From: Novosphingobium arvoryzae
Lineage (GTDB): Bacteria; Pseudomonadota; Alphaproteobacteria; Sphingomonadales; Sphingomonadaceae
Reading direction: 5' to 3'
DNA length: 64,000 bases
Assembly: GCF_014652615.1 (NCBI RefSeq)
Contig: NZ_BMZD01000002.1
Coordinates: 558,001 to 622,000, forward strand
Shown here: piece by piece, positions 43,456-52,211 of the stretch
Layout: each line of letters opens with the position of its first letter
How positions within the stretch are numbered: position 1 is the first letter of the stretch
The notes under the pieces: generated by a model
Seen by the model: only the letters and a program-made list of their open reading frames with translations
Told to the model about the DNA's origin: nothing
Databases searched by the model: none
Made by a program: the position numbers and the translations under genes

Positions 43456-44748
43456 ATGACCGCAGCGGCTTCGGCATCCACGTCCGGCAAACTCGGCTTT
43501 GCCGCGCTGCTGGCGCTGGTCATCGGCAACATGATCGGATCGGGCATCTATCTGCTGCCCGCCACGCTTGCCCCGCTGGGATGGAACCAGCTGGCCGGCT
43601 GGGGCACCACCATCATCGGCGCGCTGGCGCTGGCCTTCGTGTTCGCGCGGCTGGGGGCCAAATTGCCGATCTCCGGCGGGCCCTATGCCTACGCCAATGC
43701 CGCCTTCGGGCCGTTCGCCGGGTTTGCGACCGCGTGGTCGTACTGGGTGATGAGCTGGGTTGGCAACGGCGCGGTGGCCGTGGCGGTGGTATCCGCGCTC
43801 AGCCTGATCTTCCCCGCCATCGGCCAGACCCAAGGATTGCCGGCATTGCTGGCGGTCACCTGCGTCTGGCTGGTCACGTGGATCAACATTCGCGGCGTGC
43901 GCGAGGCGGGCTATGTGCAAAGCGTGACGGTGGTGCTGAAGCTGCTGCCGCTGCTGGCGCTGATCGGGGTGGCGCTGTGGCTGTGGCTGAGCGGGGGGGA
44001 GCGTGTGCCCGATCCAGGCGTGCCGTTCAGCACGGCCTCGCTGGCCACGGCGGCGGGCCTGACGTTCTGGGGCTTTCTGGGGCTGGAAGCGGGAACCGTC
44101 CCGGCGGACAAGGTCGATGATCCCGCACGCAATGTTCCCCGCGCAACCATGATCGGGGTCATGGTGACGGGGCTGGTCTATGTGGGCATTTCCGTTGCCT
44201 TTGCGCTGTTCATGCCGGTGGGCGAAGCCGCCTCATCAGCCGCGCCGATTGCCGATTTCCTGGGCCGCTACCTGGGCGGGGAACTGGCCATCGTGGTCGC
44301 CGCCTGCGCCGCGATCAGCGCGTTCGGCACGCTAAACGGCTGGGTGCTGGTGCAGGCGGAAATGCCCTGGGCGATGGCGCGCGGCGGGGTGTTCCCGCGC
44401 TGGTTCGCGGCCGAGGGCAAGCACGGCACGCCGGTGCGCTCGCACCTGGTCTCCAGCGCGCTCCTGACGCTGGTGACGCTGATGAACTATCAAAAGGGCA
44501 TGGCCGAATTGTTCGGCTTCATTGCCTCGATCAGTCTGGCGGCCGGTCTGCTGACCTATCTGATGAGTGCGCTGGCCGCGCTGCGGCTGATGCCCGGCGA
44601 CCGCCCGCTGGGCATCGCCGCGCTGATCGCGGCGGCGTTCACCCTGTGGGCCGAATGGGGCCTGGGGGTGGAGGCCATGCTGTATGGTGCACTGCTGATC
44701 CTGTGCGGCGCACCGGTCTATTGGGCGGTGCGCCGACAGGATACCTAG
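43456..44748 (+). CDS. APC-family amino acid/polyamine permease
   Basis: A 430-residue inner-membrane transporter with 12 hydrophobic segments. The first helix carries VIGNMIGSGIYLLPATLAPL, the substrate/Na-site unwound GSGIY motif of the amino acid-polyamine-organocation family. PISGGPYAYANAAFGPFAGF is the next conserved block, and FWGFLGLEAGTVPADKVDDP the usual TM6 region. It looks closest to arginine/agmatine or basic amino acid antiporters, so the cargo is likely an amine or amino acid. GAAGGGGA lies 5 nt before the ATG. It is convergent with the oxidoreductase gene. Confidence 0.9.
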   Translation: MTAAASASTSGKLGFAALLALVIGNMIGSGIYLLPATLAPLGWNQLAGWGTTIIGALALAFVFARLGAKLPISGGPYAYANAAFGPFAGFATAWSYWVMSWVGNGAVAVAVVSALSLIFPAIGQTQGLPALLAVTCVWLVTWINIRGVREAGYVQSVTVVLKLLPLLALIGVALWLWLSGGERVPDPGVPFSTASLATAAGLTFWGFLGLEAGTVPADKVDDPARNVPRATMIGVMVTGLVYVGISVAFALFMPVGEAASSAAPIADFLGRYLGGELAIVVAACAAISAFGTLNGWVLVQAEMPWAMARGGVFPRWFAAEGKHGTPVRSHLVSSALLTLVTLMNYQKGMAELFGFIASISLAAGLLTYLMSALAALRLMPGDRPLGIAALIAAAFTLWAEWGLGVEAMLYGALLILCGAPVYWAVRRQDT

Positions 44749-44750
44749 GT

Positions 44751-46349
44751 TCAGCTCCGCAGCAGCTTCCTGAGCAGGGGCCGGTCCGCCAGAATCGCGT
44801 GGGCTGCGTTGTGGCCCGGCGCGCCGGTCACGCCGCCACCGGGGTGCGTGCCCGCGCCGCACATGTAGAGGCCCTTGATCGGCCCGCGATAGTCGCCATG
44901 CCCCAGCACGGGCCGCGCGGCCCACAGTTGATCGATGCCCATCGTGCCATGCATGATGTCGCCGCCGATCAGGCCGAACTTGCGTTCCAGATCGAGCGGC
45001 GAATGGATCTGACGCGCGATCACGCTGGCCTTGAAATTGGGAGCGTGGTCGTTGACCGTGTCGATGATAAGGTCCGCCACGGCTTCGCGGTGGGTGTCCC
45101 AATCGACCTTCGGATCGAACTGCTGGCAAAACAGGCTGGCGACGTGCTGGCCCGGAGGGGCCAGACTGTCATCGACCGTGCTGGGCAGCATGATCTCCAC
45201 AATCGGCTTCTTTGACCAGCCGTGCTGCTGCGCGTCGGTAAAGGCGCGGTCCATGTAGTCCAGCCCCGGCGCGATGATGATCCCGGCGGTGTGGTGTTCG
45301 GCCTGCGCCTTGCCCGGCAGGACCGAGAAGTCGGGCAGCTCCGACAGTGCGACGTTCATGCGGAACGTGCCGGAGCAGGTCTTGTAGCCCTTGATCCGGC
45401 GCTTGAAATCGTCGTCCAGATCACTGGGATCGACCAGTTGGCGATAGAGCAGCGCGGGGCCAGCGTTCGACGCGACGATGGTGGCGGCGATTTCCTCGCC
45501 GCTTTCCAGCTTCACGCCGCGCACCTTGCCGCCATCGACCAGGACCTTGGCGACGGGCGATTCCAGGCTGATTTCGACCCCGGCGGCTTCGCACGCGCGG
45601 GCCATCGCCTGCGTGATCGCGCCCATGCCGCCCACTGCGTGCCCCCACGCGCCGGGCTTGCCGTTCACTTCGCCGAACACGTGGTGCAGCAGGACATAGG
45701 CCGAACCCGGCGTGGACACGCCCGCGAAGTTGCCGACCACCGCGTCGAACGCGAAAGCGGTTTTCACGCGGTCATCCTCGAACCAGCCGTCGAGGAAATC
45801 GCGCGCGGACTTGGTGAAGATGTCCAGCAGGTCGCGCTGCACCGACAGGTCCATCTGCGCCATCGGCCAGCCCTGCTTCGCCGCCGCGACCAGCGCCGAC
45901 AGCCCGCCGCCGACGTTGGGCGGGATCTGCATAGACAGGTCGCGCAGCACATTGGCCACCTTTTCCAGCGCGGCGTCATACTGGGGATAGGCGGCGGCAT
46001 CGGCAGCGGAAAAGCGGGCGAATTCCGCCTCGGTCCGGCCCTGCCCGCCGCCCAGCTTCAGGTAGTCATTCTCGAACGGGAAGAAGTTGCTGATCGTGCG
46101 TTCGATCACGCGATAGCCGTGCTCGTGCAACTTCATGTCCGCGATCACCTTGGGCCGCAGCAGGCTGACGGTGTAGCTGGCGGTGGAATTGCGGAAACCG
46201 GGGTGGAACTCCTCGGTCACGGCGGCCCCGCCCACCACGGCGCGCCGCTCCAGCACGCGCACCCGCATCCCCGCCTTGGCAAGGTAGAAGGCGCAGGTCA
46301 GGCCGTTGTGGCCGCCGCCGATGATCAGCGCGTCATAGGTCTTGGTCAT
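44751..46349 (-). CDS. FAD-dependent oxidoreductase, PYROXD2 / phytoene-desaturase-like
   Basis: A 532-residue flavoprotein. The N-terminal FAD motif is IIGGGHNGLTCAFYLAKAG (about 9-27), followed by the GGAAVTEEFHPGFRN stretch. The C-terminal FAD motif is GLYMCGAGTHPGGGVTGAPG, as in carotenoid desaturases and ketolases (CrtI/CrtO) and mammalian PYROXD2. No other carotenoid gene is nearby. It lies 3 bp after the Rieske oxygenase gene, so the two form an operon and probably act in one pathway. Confidence 0.9.
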   Translation of the reverse strand: MTKTYDALIIGGGHNGLTCAFYLAKAGMRVRVLERRAVVGGAAVTEEFHPGFRNSTASYTVSLLRPKVIADMKLHEHGYRVIERTISNFFPFENDYLKLGGGQGRTEAEFARFSAADAAAYPQYDAALEKVANVLRDLSMQIPPNVGGGLSALVAAAKQGWPMAQMDLSVQRDLLDIFTKSARDFLDGWFEDDRVKTAFAFDAVVGNFAGVSTPGSAYVLLHHVFGEVNGKPGAWGHAVGGMGAITQAMARACEAAGVEISLESPVAKVLVDGGKVRGVKLESGEEIAATIVASNAGPALLYRQLVDPSDLDDDFKRRIKGYKTCSGTFRMNVALSELPDFSVLPGKAQAEHHTAGIIIAPGLDYMDRAFTDAQQHGWSKKPIVEIMLPSTVDDSLAPPGQHVASLFCQQFDPKVDWDTHREAVADLIIDTVNDHAPNFKASVIARQIHSPLDLERKFGLIGGDIMHGTMGIDQLWAARPVLGHGDYRGPIKGLYMCGAGTHPGGGVTGAPGHNAAHAILADRPLLRKLLRS

Positions 46350-46352
46350 GAT

Positions 46353-47534
46353 TTAAGTCCTGCTCCAGCCCGGTGCGGGCGCAAAGGGTTGGCGGGCCTG
46401 CGGGATCAGCGCGCGGATCTTTTTGGCGAAGCTGCGCAGGCAGACCTCGCTCTTGCCGATGGGGCCATTGCCATAAGTGCGGCTCTGCATCCCCTGCTGC
46501 ACGCGGTTGATCAGCCAGGTGTCCTCAGCATTGACCACCCGGTTGATCCGCCAGTTGGCATAGCGGACCAGCTTCATCTCGCGCCGGTCATCCGGCAGGC
46601 AATAGGCCACTTCGCGCAGCAGGCAGGTCGTCGGGCTGATCGGCAGCCACTGCATGAAGTCGATCTGGTCGGCATAGATGTCGAACGCCATGTTCGGCCA
46701 GAGCTTGAAATAGAGCCAGCGCCCGTGCGCTTCCTCCGGCAGGTGATCGACGCGGGGCATGTGGGCGGAATAGAACTTCTCCCAGAAGTTCTGCTTCTCG
46801 TTCTTCACCACATCGCCATAGAGCCGGTCGGCCCAGCCATGCGCCTCGATCCGATAGGTCTTGCCGACCAGTCGGGTCAACCCGTCATGCGCGACCGGGA
46901 TGTGCAGGTTGTCGGAATAGTTGTCGCCCACGTTCTTCCAGTTGACGTCGCGCGGGCGGTGGCGAACGTCGCCCATGGGGCGCATGTCCGCAAACCGGTA
47001 CTGCGCCACTTCCGCCTCGAACGGAGCCATCATTTCGCCGGGCGTGGGGAAGCCTTCAGGCTGAAGGCAGACGAACACGAAGCCGTGCCACACTTCCAGC
47101 GCGACTGGCACCAGCCCGTGCTCTTCCAGCTTCAGCGCAGGGTATTCGGACTTCATCGGCACGCCCGACAGCCGTCCGTCGGTTTCGAACGTCCACGCGT
47201 GATAGGGGCAGACCAGCTTTTTCGCGCAGCCTGCCGGCCCTTCGACCAGCCGCATCGCGCGGTGGCGGCAGACGTTGGTGAAGGCGCGGATTTCGCCGTC
47301 GTCGCCGCGAATGACAATCACGCTCTCGCCCAGGAAGTCGAGCGTGCGGTAATCGCCCGCGCCCTCGATTTCGCTCACATGGCAGACGATCTGCCAGCTG
47401 GGGCGGAAGATCCGCGCCTGCTCCAGCGCGAAGAATTCCGGGTCGTGATAGATCCACCCCGGCAGGCTGAAATCGGCGTCGGGATCGGCCGTTTCGGCGG
47501 CGATCTCGGCAAAAGCGTGGTCGGGGTGGCCCAT
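46353..47534 (-). CDS. Rieske non-heme iron oxygenase, catalytic subunit
   Basis: A 393-residue ring-hydroxylating-dioxygenase-type alpha subunit. Rieske 2Fe-2S ligands: Cys89-x-His91 and Cys109-x2-His112. Mononuclear iron ligands are likely His211 and His216 in DNYSDNLHIPVAHDG, with a later Asp. The DNYSDNLHIP spacing and solitary alpha subunit resemble oxygenases that demethylate quaternary amines (stachydrine, carnitine, glycine betaine) as well as aromatic oxygenases. No ferredoxin or reductase is adjacent; electron supply must come from elsewhere or from the FAD partner. The start at 47534 matches the family; it is divergent from a TetR gene. Confidence 0.92.
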   Translation of the reverse strand: MGHPDHAFAEIAAETADPDADFSLPGWIYHDPEFFALEQARIFRPSWQIVCHVSEIEGAGDYRTLDFLGESVIVIRGDDGEIRAFTNVCRHRAMRLVEGPAGCAKKLVCPYHAWTFETDGRLSGVPMKSEYPALKLEEHGLVPVALEVWHGFVFVCLQPEGFPTPGEMMAPFEAEVAQYRFADMRPMGDVRHRPRDVNWKNVGDNYSDNLHIPVAHDGLTRLVGKTYRIEAHGWADRLYGDVVKNEKQNFWEKFYSAHMPRVDHLPEEAHGRWLYFKLWPNMAFDIYADQIDFMQWLPISPTTCLLREVAYCLPDDRREMKLVRYANWRINRVVNAEDTWLINRVQQGMQSRTYGNGPIGKSEVCLRSFAKKIRALIPQARQPFAPAPGWSRT

Positions 47535-47557
47535 GGGTGCGACGATTCCTGCAATGC

Positions 47558-47579
47558 TTGTTGGACAGTCGTACAACAA
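47558..47579. promoter_or_regulatory. operator-like palindrome between Rieske gene and tetR
   Basis: TTGTTG-N10-CAACAA, perfect 6-bp arms, centred in the 62-bp divergent region. A nested 16-bp near-palindrome, TTGGAC-N4-GTACAA, shares its centre region. Size and place fit a TetR dimer site controlling both directions. Confidence 0.55.
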
Positions 47580-47596
47580 CTGCTAGGTTCCAGCAA

Positions 47597-48202
47597 GTGA
47601 CGAGCCCGCCCGCCTTTCGCCGGTCCGAACCCGATGCCCGCCGCGCCGACCTGATCGCCGCGACCGCGCGGGTGCTGGCGCGTGAGGGGACCGGCGGGGC
47701 CAGCGTGCGGGCCATCGCGGTGGAGGCGGGCGTCTCGCCGGGGCTGGTCGGGCATTACTTCGCCGGGATCGACGCGCTGGTCGCGGCGACGTATGCCCAC
47801 GTCGAGCACACGGTTAGCGAAGCGCTGGACGCCGCCGTCGCCGCCGCCGGGCCAGACCCGCGCGCGCGGCTGGATGCCTTCGTCACCGCCAGCTTCAGCC
47901 CGCCCATCGCCAGTGGTGAACTGCTCGCCACCTGGACCGCGTTCTGGAGCCTGGTGCGCAGCCGCGATGACATCGCCCGCCAGCATGACGAGCAATACGC
48001 CGCCTTTCGCGCGCGGCTGGAATCGCTGCTGGCGGAATGCGGCCTCCCCGCCCCGCGCCTGCGCCACGCGGCGATTGCCATTACCGCGCTGGTCGACGGC
48101 CTGTGGCTGGAGCTGTGCCTGTCACCGCAGGCGTTCAGCGCGGACGAAGCGGGCACGATCGCCCGCTCCGTCCTCGATGCGCTTACTTCGTCAGGTCGGT
48201 GA
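47597..48202 (+). CDS. TetR-family regulator, BetI-like
   Basis: A 201-residue repressor-type protein. HTH region: RRADLIAATARVLAREGTGG, then ASVRAIAVEAGVSPGLVGHY with the BetI-like GLVGHYF recognition helix end. The C-terminal ligand domain has WTAFWSLVRSRDDIARQH, also like BetI (choline-responsive) relatives. It starts with GTG at 47597. It is divergent from the Rieske/oxidoreductase operon across an operator-like palindrome and overlaps the convergent M20 peptidase gene by 20 bp. Confidence 0.88.
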   Translation: MTSPPAFRRSEPDARRADLIAATARVLAREGTGGASVRAIAVEAGVSPGLVGHYFAGIDALVAATYAHVEHTVSEALDAAVAAAGPDPRARLDAFVTASFSPPIASGELLATWTAFWSLVRSRDDIARQHDEQYAAFRARLESLLAECGLPAPRLRHAAIAITALVDGLWLELCLSPQAFSADEAGTIARSVLDALTSSGR

Positions 48203-49586
48203 CCAGGCTGAGGTAGTAAACCAGCCCCGGCTTGATGTTGGACAGCGCCACCCGCTCGTTCAGCCCGTGGGCGTAATCGTCCGAATCCTTGCTGAAGGTC
48301 GCGCTGGCGCCATAGCTGTCGACGCCCTGCGCGCGGAACCACATCGAATCGGTCGCGCCCGACGACTGCATTGGGAACACCGGAGTGCCGGGCCGCGCCT
48401 TGGCAATTGCGCGTTCGGCCGCACGGAGGAAATCGGGCCGCATCGGTGAAGCCGGGGCGGCAACCGATTCATCGCCGGTCGCGTCCGTCACCTTCAGCCC
48501 CGGCACCGCGGCAATCCGCTCCAACTCCACGCGGATTTCCTCGCGGCTGTGGCCGGGGAAAATGCGGCAGTTGACGTTGGCGGTGGCGCGCTGCGGCAGG
48601 GCGTTCTGCGCGTGACCGCCGCTGACCATCGTCGGCACGCAGGTCGTCCCGACCTTGCCGACATAGGCCTGGTTGGCGCGCAGGATCGCCAGCGCAGCTT
48701 CGTCCTGCGGGTTGGCGGCAAAGGCGCGCATTGCGCCGGCCAGCTTCGCGTCGGTCTCGAACCGGGCGGCCTGCTCGAAATAGGCCTTGGTCACCGGGTT
48801 GATCTCGGCCGGGAAACGATAGCTGCCGATCCGTTCCAGCGCGGTCGCCAGCTGGACAATCGCGTTGTCGGGACGCGGGGCAGAACTGTGCCCGCCCGGA
48901 TTGGTCACTTCCAGCAGGTAATCGTTGTAGGTCTTTTCCGCGCCCTGCCAGGTCCAGTAGAGCGGCTTGGCCGTAGCTTCGTCCAGCGTGCCGCCGCCAC
49001 CATCGATGTTGATCACCATCTCTGCGTGCTTCAGCCGCTCGGCCACGATCCGGCTGGTCTTCATCGTGGTTTCTTCATCGCCGGAAAACTGCAGGATGAT
49101 GGTGCGCTTGGGCTTGTAGCCCTGGCGGCGCAGCTCGATCAGGCTGGACGTGGCCATCGCCGCGTCGAACTTCATGTCGCTCGCCCCGCGCCCGAACAGA
49201 TAGCCGTTTTCCACCACCGGGGTGAAGGGATCCCGCTCCCAGTCGGACGGCTTGGCTTCCACCACGTCCATGTGGCCGGAAATCACCAGCGGCTTGAGCT
49301 TCGGGTCGCTGCCCGGCCAGGTGGCGATGAAATAGGCGGTATCGTCGACCGGCGTGATTTCCACCTGATCGGTGCGCCAGCCGCCCGCCACGAGCGCGGC
49401 CTTGACCAGTTCCAGCGCCTCGGCGGTCTTGTTGCCTTCGCCGCGCACGGTGCGCAGCGCGATCAGCTGCTTCGACAGGTCCAGCACTTGCGCTTCGGCC
49501 TGGGGGTAGCTTGCCGGGGCCGCCGCCAGCGGGGCCGCGCCAGCGCCCAGCAGGGCCAGCGTCAACGGGACAGTCATGAAACGCAT
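48183..49586 (-). CDS. secreted M20-family metallopeptidase
   Basis: A 467-residue M20 peptidase with a signal peptide (cut near LAA-AP). Metal ligands: His in ISGHMDVV, Asp in GRGASDMKFD, the Glu pair in SGDEETT, a later Asp in INIDGGGG and a C-terminal His in YAHGLNERV. The dimerisation domain includes NPGGHSSAPRPDNAIVQL. Periplasmic members are usually dipeptidases or carboxypeptidases; an aminoacylase role is also possible. AAAGGAG lies before the ATG. It could release the amino compound taken up by the nearby permease, but this is speculation. Confidence 0.9.
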   Translation of the reverse strand: MRFMTVPLTLALLGAGAAPLAAAPASYPQAEAQVLDLSKQLIALRTVRGEGNKTAEALELVKAALVAGGWRTDQVEITPVDDTAYFIATWPGSDPKLKPLVISGHMDVVEAKPSDWERDPFTPVVENGYLFGRGASDMKFDAAMATSSLIELRRQGYKPKRTIILQFSGDEETTMKTSRIVAERLKHAEMVINIDGGGGTLDEATAKPLYWTWQGAEKTYNDYLLEVTNPGGHSSAPRPDNAIVQLATALERIGSYRFPAEINPVTKAYFEQAARFETDAKLAGAMRAFAANPQDEAALAILRANQAYVGKVGTTCVPTMVSGGHAQNALPQRATANVNCRIFPGHSREEIRVELERIAAVPGLKVTDATGDESVAAPASPMRPDFLRAAERAIAKARPGTPVFPMQSSGATDSMWFRAQGVDSYGASATFSKDSDDYAHGLNERVALSNIKPGLVYYLSLVTDLTK

Positions 49587-49701
49587 CGTCGAATCTCCTT
49601 TGCCGCGAAAATAGCCCCCCCCCTAAGTGCGGCGCTAGGGATATGTTTACTCTGGCCAGATATGCTGCGCTGTCTGGAATTTTCAGGATGCGCGCAAGGA
49701 C

Positions 49702-52080
49702 ATGGTAAGCCCCAGGGCCGTGCTGCGCACGGTGATCCCGCCAGAACTGCGCGAATGGGTCGATAACCGGCTGATCAGCGCGCACATCCGCATCGTCCGG
49801 CCGCTCGTGCTGGGTTCGCTGCTGAATGCCAGCGTTATCCTGATGGTGCTGTACGGTCACGTTTCGACCCTGCAACTGGGCCTGTTCGCCGGGTCGACCG
49901 CATTGGCCGGCTTCCACCGGCTGTGGTTGTCCGAAGGGATCGAGCGCGGCCGCCGCCGCAAGCGCACCGCCAAGATGAAGCGGGCATTCCACCTCAGCAG
50001 CATCTGGCAGGGGTTGAACATCGCGATCCCGCTGGCCCTGTGGTTTCCGCAAGTTGCGCCCGGCGGGCAATTGCTGCTGGCGATCTGCGGCGTGACCCAG
50101 ATCGCGGCGGCGGCCTATACCGTCCGCACGATGCCCTGGGCAGCGGCGGTGTACATTTCCCTGCAGGCACTGGGGCTGGCGATTGGCCTGCTGCGCCATG
50201 AATCCCCCGCTGCGACCGCAGCGGCGGTGGTCCTGCTGACCACCAGCGGGTTGCTGATCCGCATGGCCTTTGCCGCGCACGACCTGTTCGTCACCCGCAT
50301 CCTGTCCGATCGGGAACTGGCCGCCAGCGCCCGCACCGTGAAGCTGCTGCTCAACGAATACGAAGCCTCCAGCTCGGACTGGTTGTTCGAACTGGATAGC
50401 CAGCACCAGCTGATCAACGTCTCGGATCGCTTTGCGGCCGCCACCGGCCGGCCCGCGCCAGAGCTGGAAGGCCTGCCGTTTGCCGCGCTGTTCGCCGCTG
50501 ACGCGATCCGCGACACGGTGGTCACCACGCTGAACCGCCGCCAGCCGCTGCGCCATGTCATCCTGCAACTGGCTGCCAGGCCCGACGAGGCCCCGAGCTG
50601 GTGGTCGATCAGCGGGCGCCCCACTTATGTTTCCGCCGGTGAGCGCGTGGCCTTTCGCGGCGTGATCAGCGATGTCACCAGCCGCCATCAGGCCGAAACC
50701 CGCGCCCGCCAGATGGCGCATTACGACGCGTTGACGGGCCTGCCCAACCGGGCGCTGTGCGATCAGACGCTGCACGAAATGCTGGACGGGCGCGATTCCA
50801 CCGAAGGGGTGGCGCTGCTGCACATCGATGTCGATCACTTCAAGGCGATCAACGACGAGTTCGGCCATCCCGGCGGCGACGCGTTCCTGCGGCAGGTGGC
50901 CTTGCGCCTCACCGGCGTGGTCGAGCAGAGCGGGCTGGGCGGCAGCCAGCGCATGGTCGCGCGGCTGGGCGGCGATGAATTCGCGATCCTGACTTGCGGG
51001 GCCGATGCCTGCGACCATGCCGTGCGGATGGCCGAACAGCTGCTGGCCGAAATGGCGCGCCCCGTTACCATCGACGGACATGATGTGCCCGTCTCGATCT
51101 CGATCGGGATCGCGCTGGCCCCGTTCCACACCGAATCGAAGCAGCAACTGCTGTCCTATGCCGATATCGCGATGTCGGCGGCCAAGCGCAGCGAGCGCGG
51201 CATCTGGGAAATGTTCGAACCCGGCATGGACGCCGCGCTGCATGAACGCCACGCGCTGGCGCGCGACTTGCGCCATGCCGTGGCGCGCGGCGAACTGCGC
51301 CTGTTCCTGCAGCCGCTGGTCGATGTCGCCAGCGAAGGGACCACCGGGTACGAGGCGCTGCTGCGCTGGCAGCATCCCGAACGCGGGCTGGTGCCGCCCG
51401 ACAGGTTCATCCCGATTGCCGAGGAAACCGGCCTGATCGTGGGGATCGGTGAATGGGTGATCCGCACCGCCTTTGCCGAAGCCGCGCAGTGGCCGGGGGG
51501 AGAGACGATTTCGATCAATCTCTCGCCGGTCCAGTTTGGCAGCGCAAACCTGCTGCCCACCATCGTTCACGCCCTGGCTGACAGCGGGATCGAACCGGGC
51601 CGGGTGGAATTCGAGATCACGGAAGGCGTGCTGCTGCACAATTCCGAAGCGAACATCGCGCTGCTCAACCGGCTGCACGATCTGGGCGTTAAGATCGCGC
51701 TCGACGATTTCGGCACCGGCTATGCCTCGCTCAATTATCTGCTGACCTTCCCGTTCGACAAGATCAAGATCGACCGCCGGTTCGTGAGCGACCTGATCAC
51801 GCGCGAGGAATCGCGGGCCATCGTCGGCGCGGTGATCGCGCTGGCCAACCAGCTGGGCATGTGCACTCTGGCCGAAGGCGTGGAAGAGCGCGAGCAACTG
51901 GTGCAGCTGCGCCGCGACGGGTGCCGGATGGTGCAGGGCTGGCTGTTCGGCAAGGCCCAGCCGTTCGAACACTATCACCCGCGCATTCAGGGCATCGTTG
52001 CCCCGACTGCCACGACGCGCATTTCGCGCCGCCGCTATGATCCGCGCCCACTGGGTCTGTCCGGACGGCAGCGCGGCTGA
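49702..52080 (+). CDS. membrane GGDEF-EAL cyclic-di-GMP protein with PAS domain
   Basis: A 792-residue protein. The N-terminal membrane sensor (about 30-200) has five or six hydrophobic segments. A PAS-like domain (about 225-330) includes LFELDSQHQLINVSDRFAA. The diguanylate cyclase domain has an intact RLGGDEF at about 418-424, and the phosphodiesterase domain starts at YEALLRW (Glu at 551) with later DDFGTGYASLNYL and AEGVEERE. Both active sites look complete, so it could make or break c-di-GMP. ATG at 49702; it is divergent from the M20 peptidase. Confidence 0.95.
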   Translation: MVSPRAVLRTVIPPELREWVDNRLISAHIRIVRPLVLGSLLNASVILMVLYGHVSTLQLGLFAGSTALAGFHRLWLSEGIERGRRRKRTAKMKRAFHLSSIWQGLNIAIPLALWFPQVAPGGQLLLAICGVTQIAAAAYTVRTMPWAAAVYISLQALGLAIGLLRHESPAATAAAVVLLTTSGLLIRMAFAAHDLFVTRILSDRELAASARTVKLLLNEYEASSSDWLFELDSQHQLINVSDRFAAATGRPAPELEGLPFAALFAADAIRDTVVTTLNRRQPLRHVILQLAARPDEAPSWWSISGRPTYVSAGERVAFRGVISDVTSRHQAETRARQMAHYDALTGLPNRALCDQTLHEMLDGRDSTEGVALLHIDVDHFKAINDEFGHPGGDAFLRQVALRLTGVVEQSGLGGSQRMVARLGGDEFAILTCGADACDHAVRMAEQLLAEMARPVTIDGHDVPVSISIGIALAPFHTESKQQLLSYADIAMSAAKRSERGIWEMFEPGMDAALHERHALARDLRHAVARGELRLFLQPLVDVASEGTTGYEALLRWQHPERGLVPPDRFIPIAEETGLIVGIGEWVIRTAFAEAAQWPGGETISINLSPVQFGSANLLPTIVHALADSGIEPGRVEFEITEGVLLHNSEANIALLNRLHDLGVKIALDDFGTGYASLNYLLTFPFDKIKIDRRFVSDLITREESRAIVGAVIALANQLGMCTLAEGVEEREQLVQLRRDGCRMVQGWLFGKAQPFEHYHPRIQGIVAPTATTRISRRRYDPRPLGLSGRQRG

Positions 52081-52211
52081 TCCGGCCCGAACCGCTCCGT
52101 TAACCTTTCCGCGCTAGCAAGTCCCGGCACGGAACGGCTGGAAATCAGGGCTGGCGCCAACCGCCGCGCTCTTCCAGTGTCAACGCTGAACCAATCCCTG
52201 CGAGGAACCCG

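Noticed and set aside
43390-43920. N-terminal extension of the TPR-sulfotransferase
   Set aside because: The extension lies antisense to the APC permease and its spacer; GGGGG and an ATG at 43389 define a better start.
44751-46349. Carotenoid biosynthesis gene (crtI/crtO)
   Set aside because: The flavoprotein shares FAD motifs with desaturases, but no crtB, crtE, crtY or crtZ is nearby and it is coupled to a Rieske oxygenase; the PYROXD2-like label is safer.
45222-47600. Plus-strand open frame (792 codons) opposite the Rieske and flavoprotein genes
   Set aside because: Both minus-strand genes carry complete cofactor-binding motifs; the plus-strand frame shows none.
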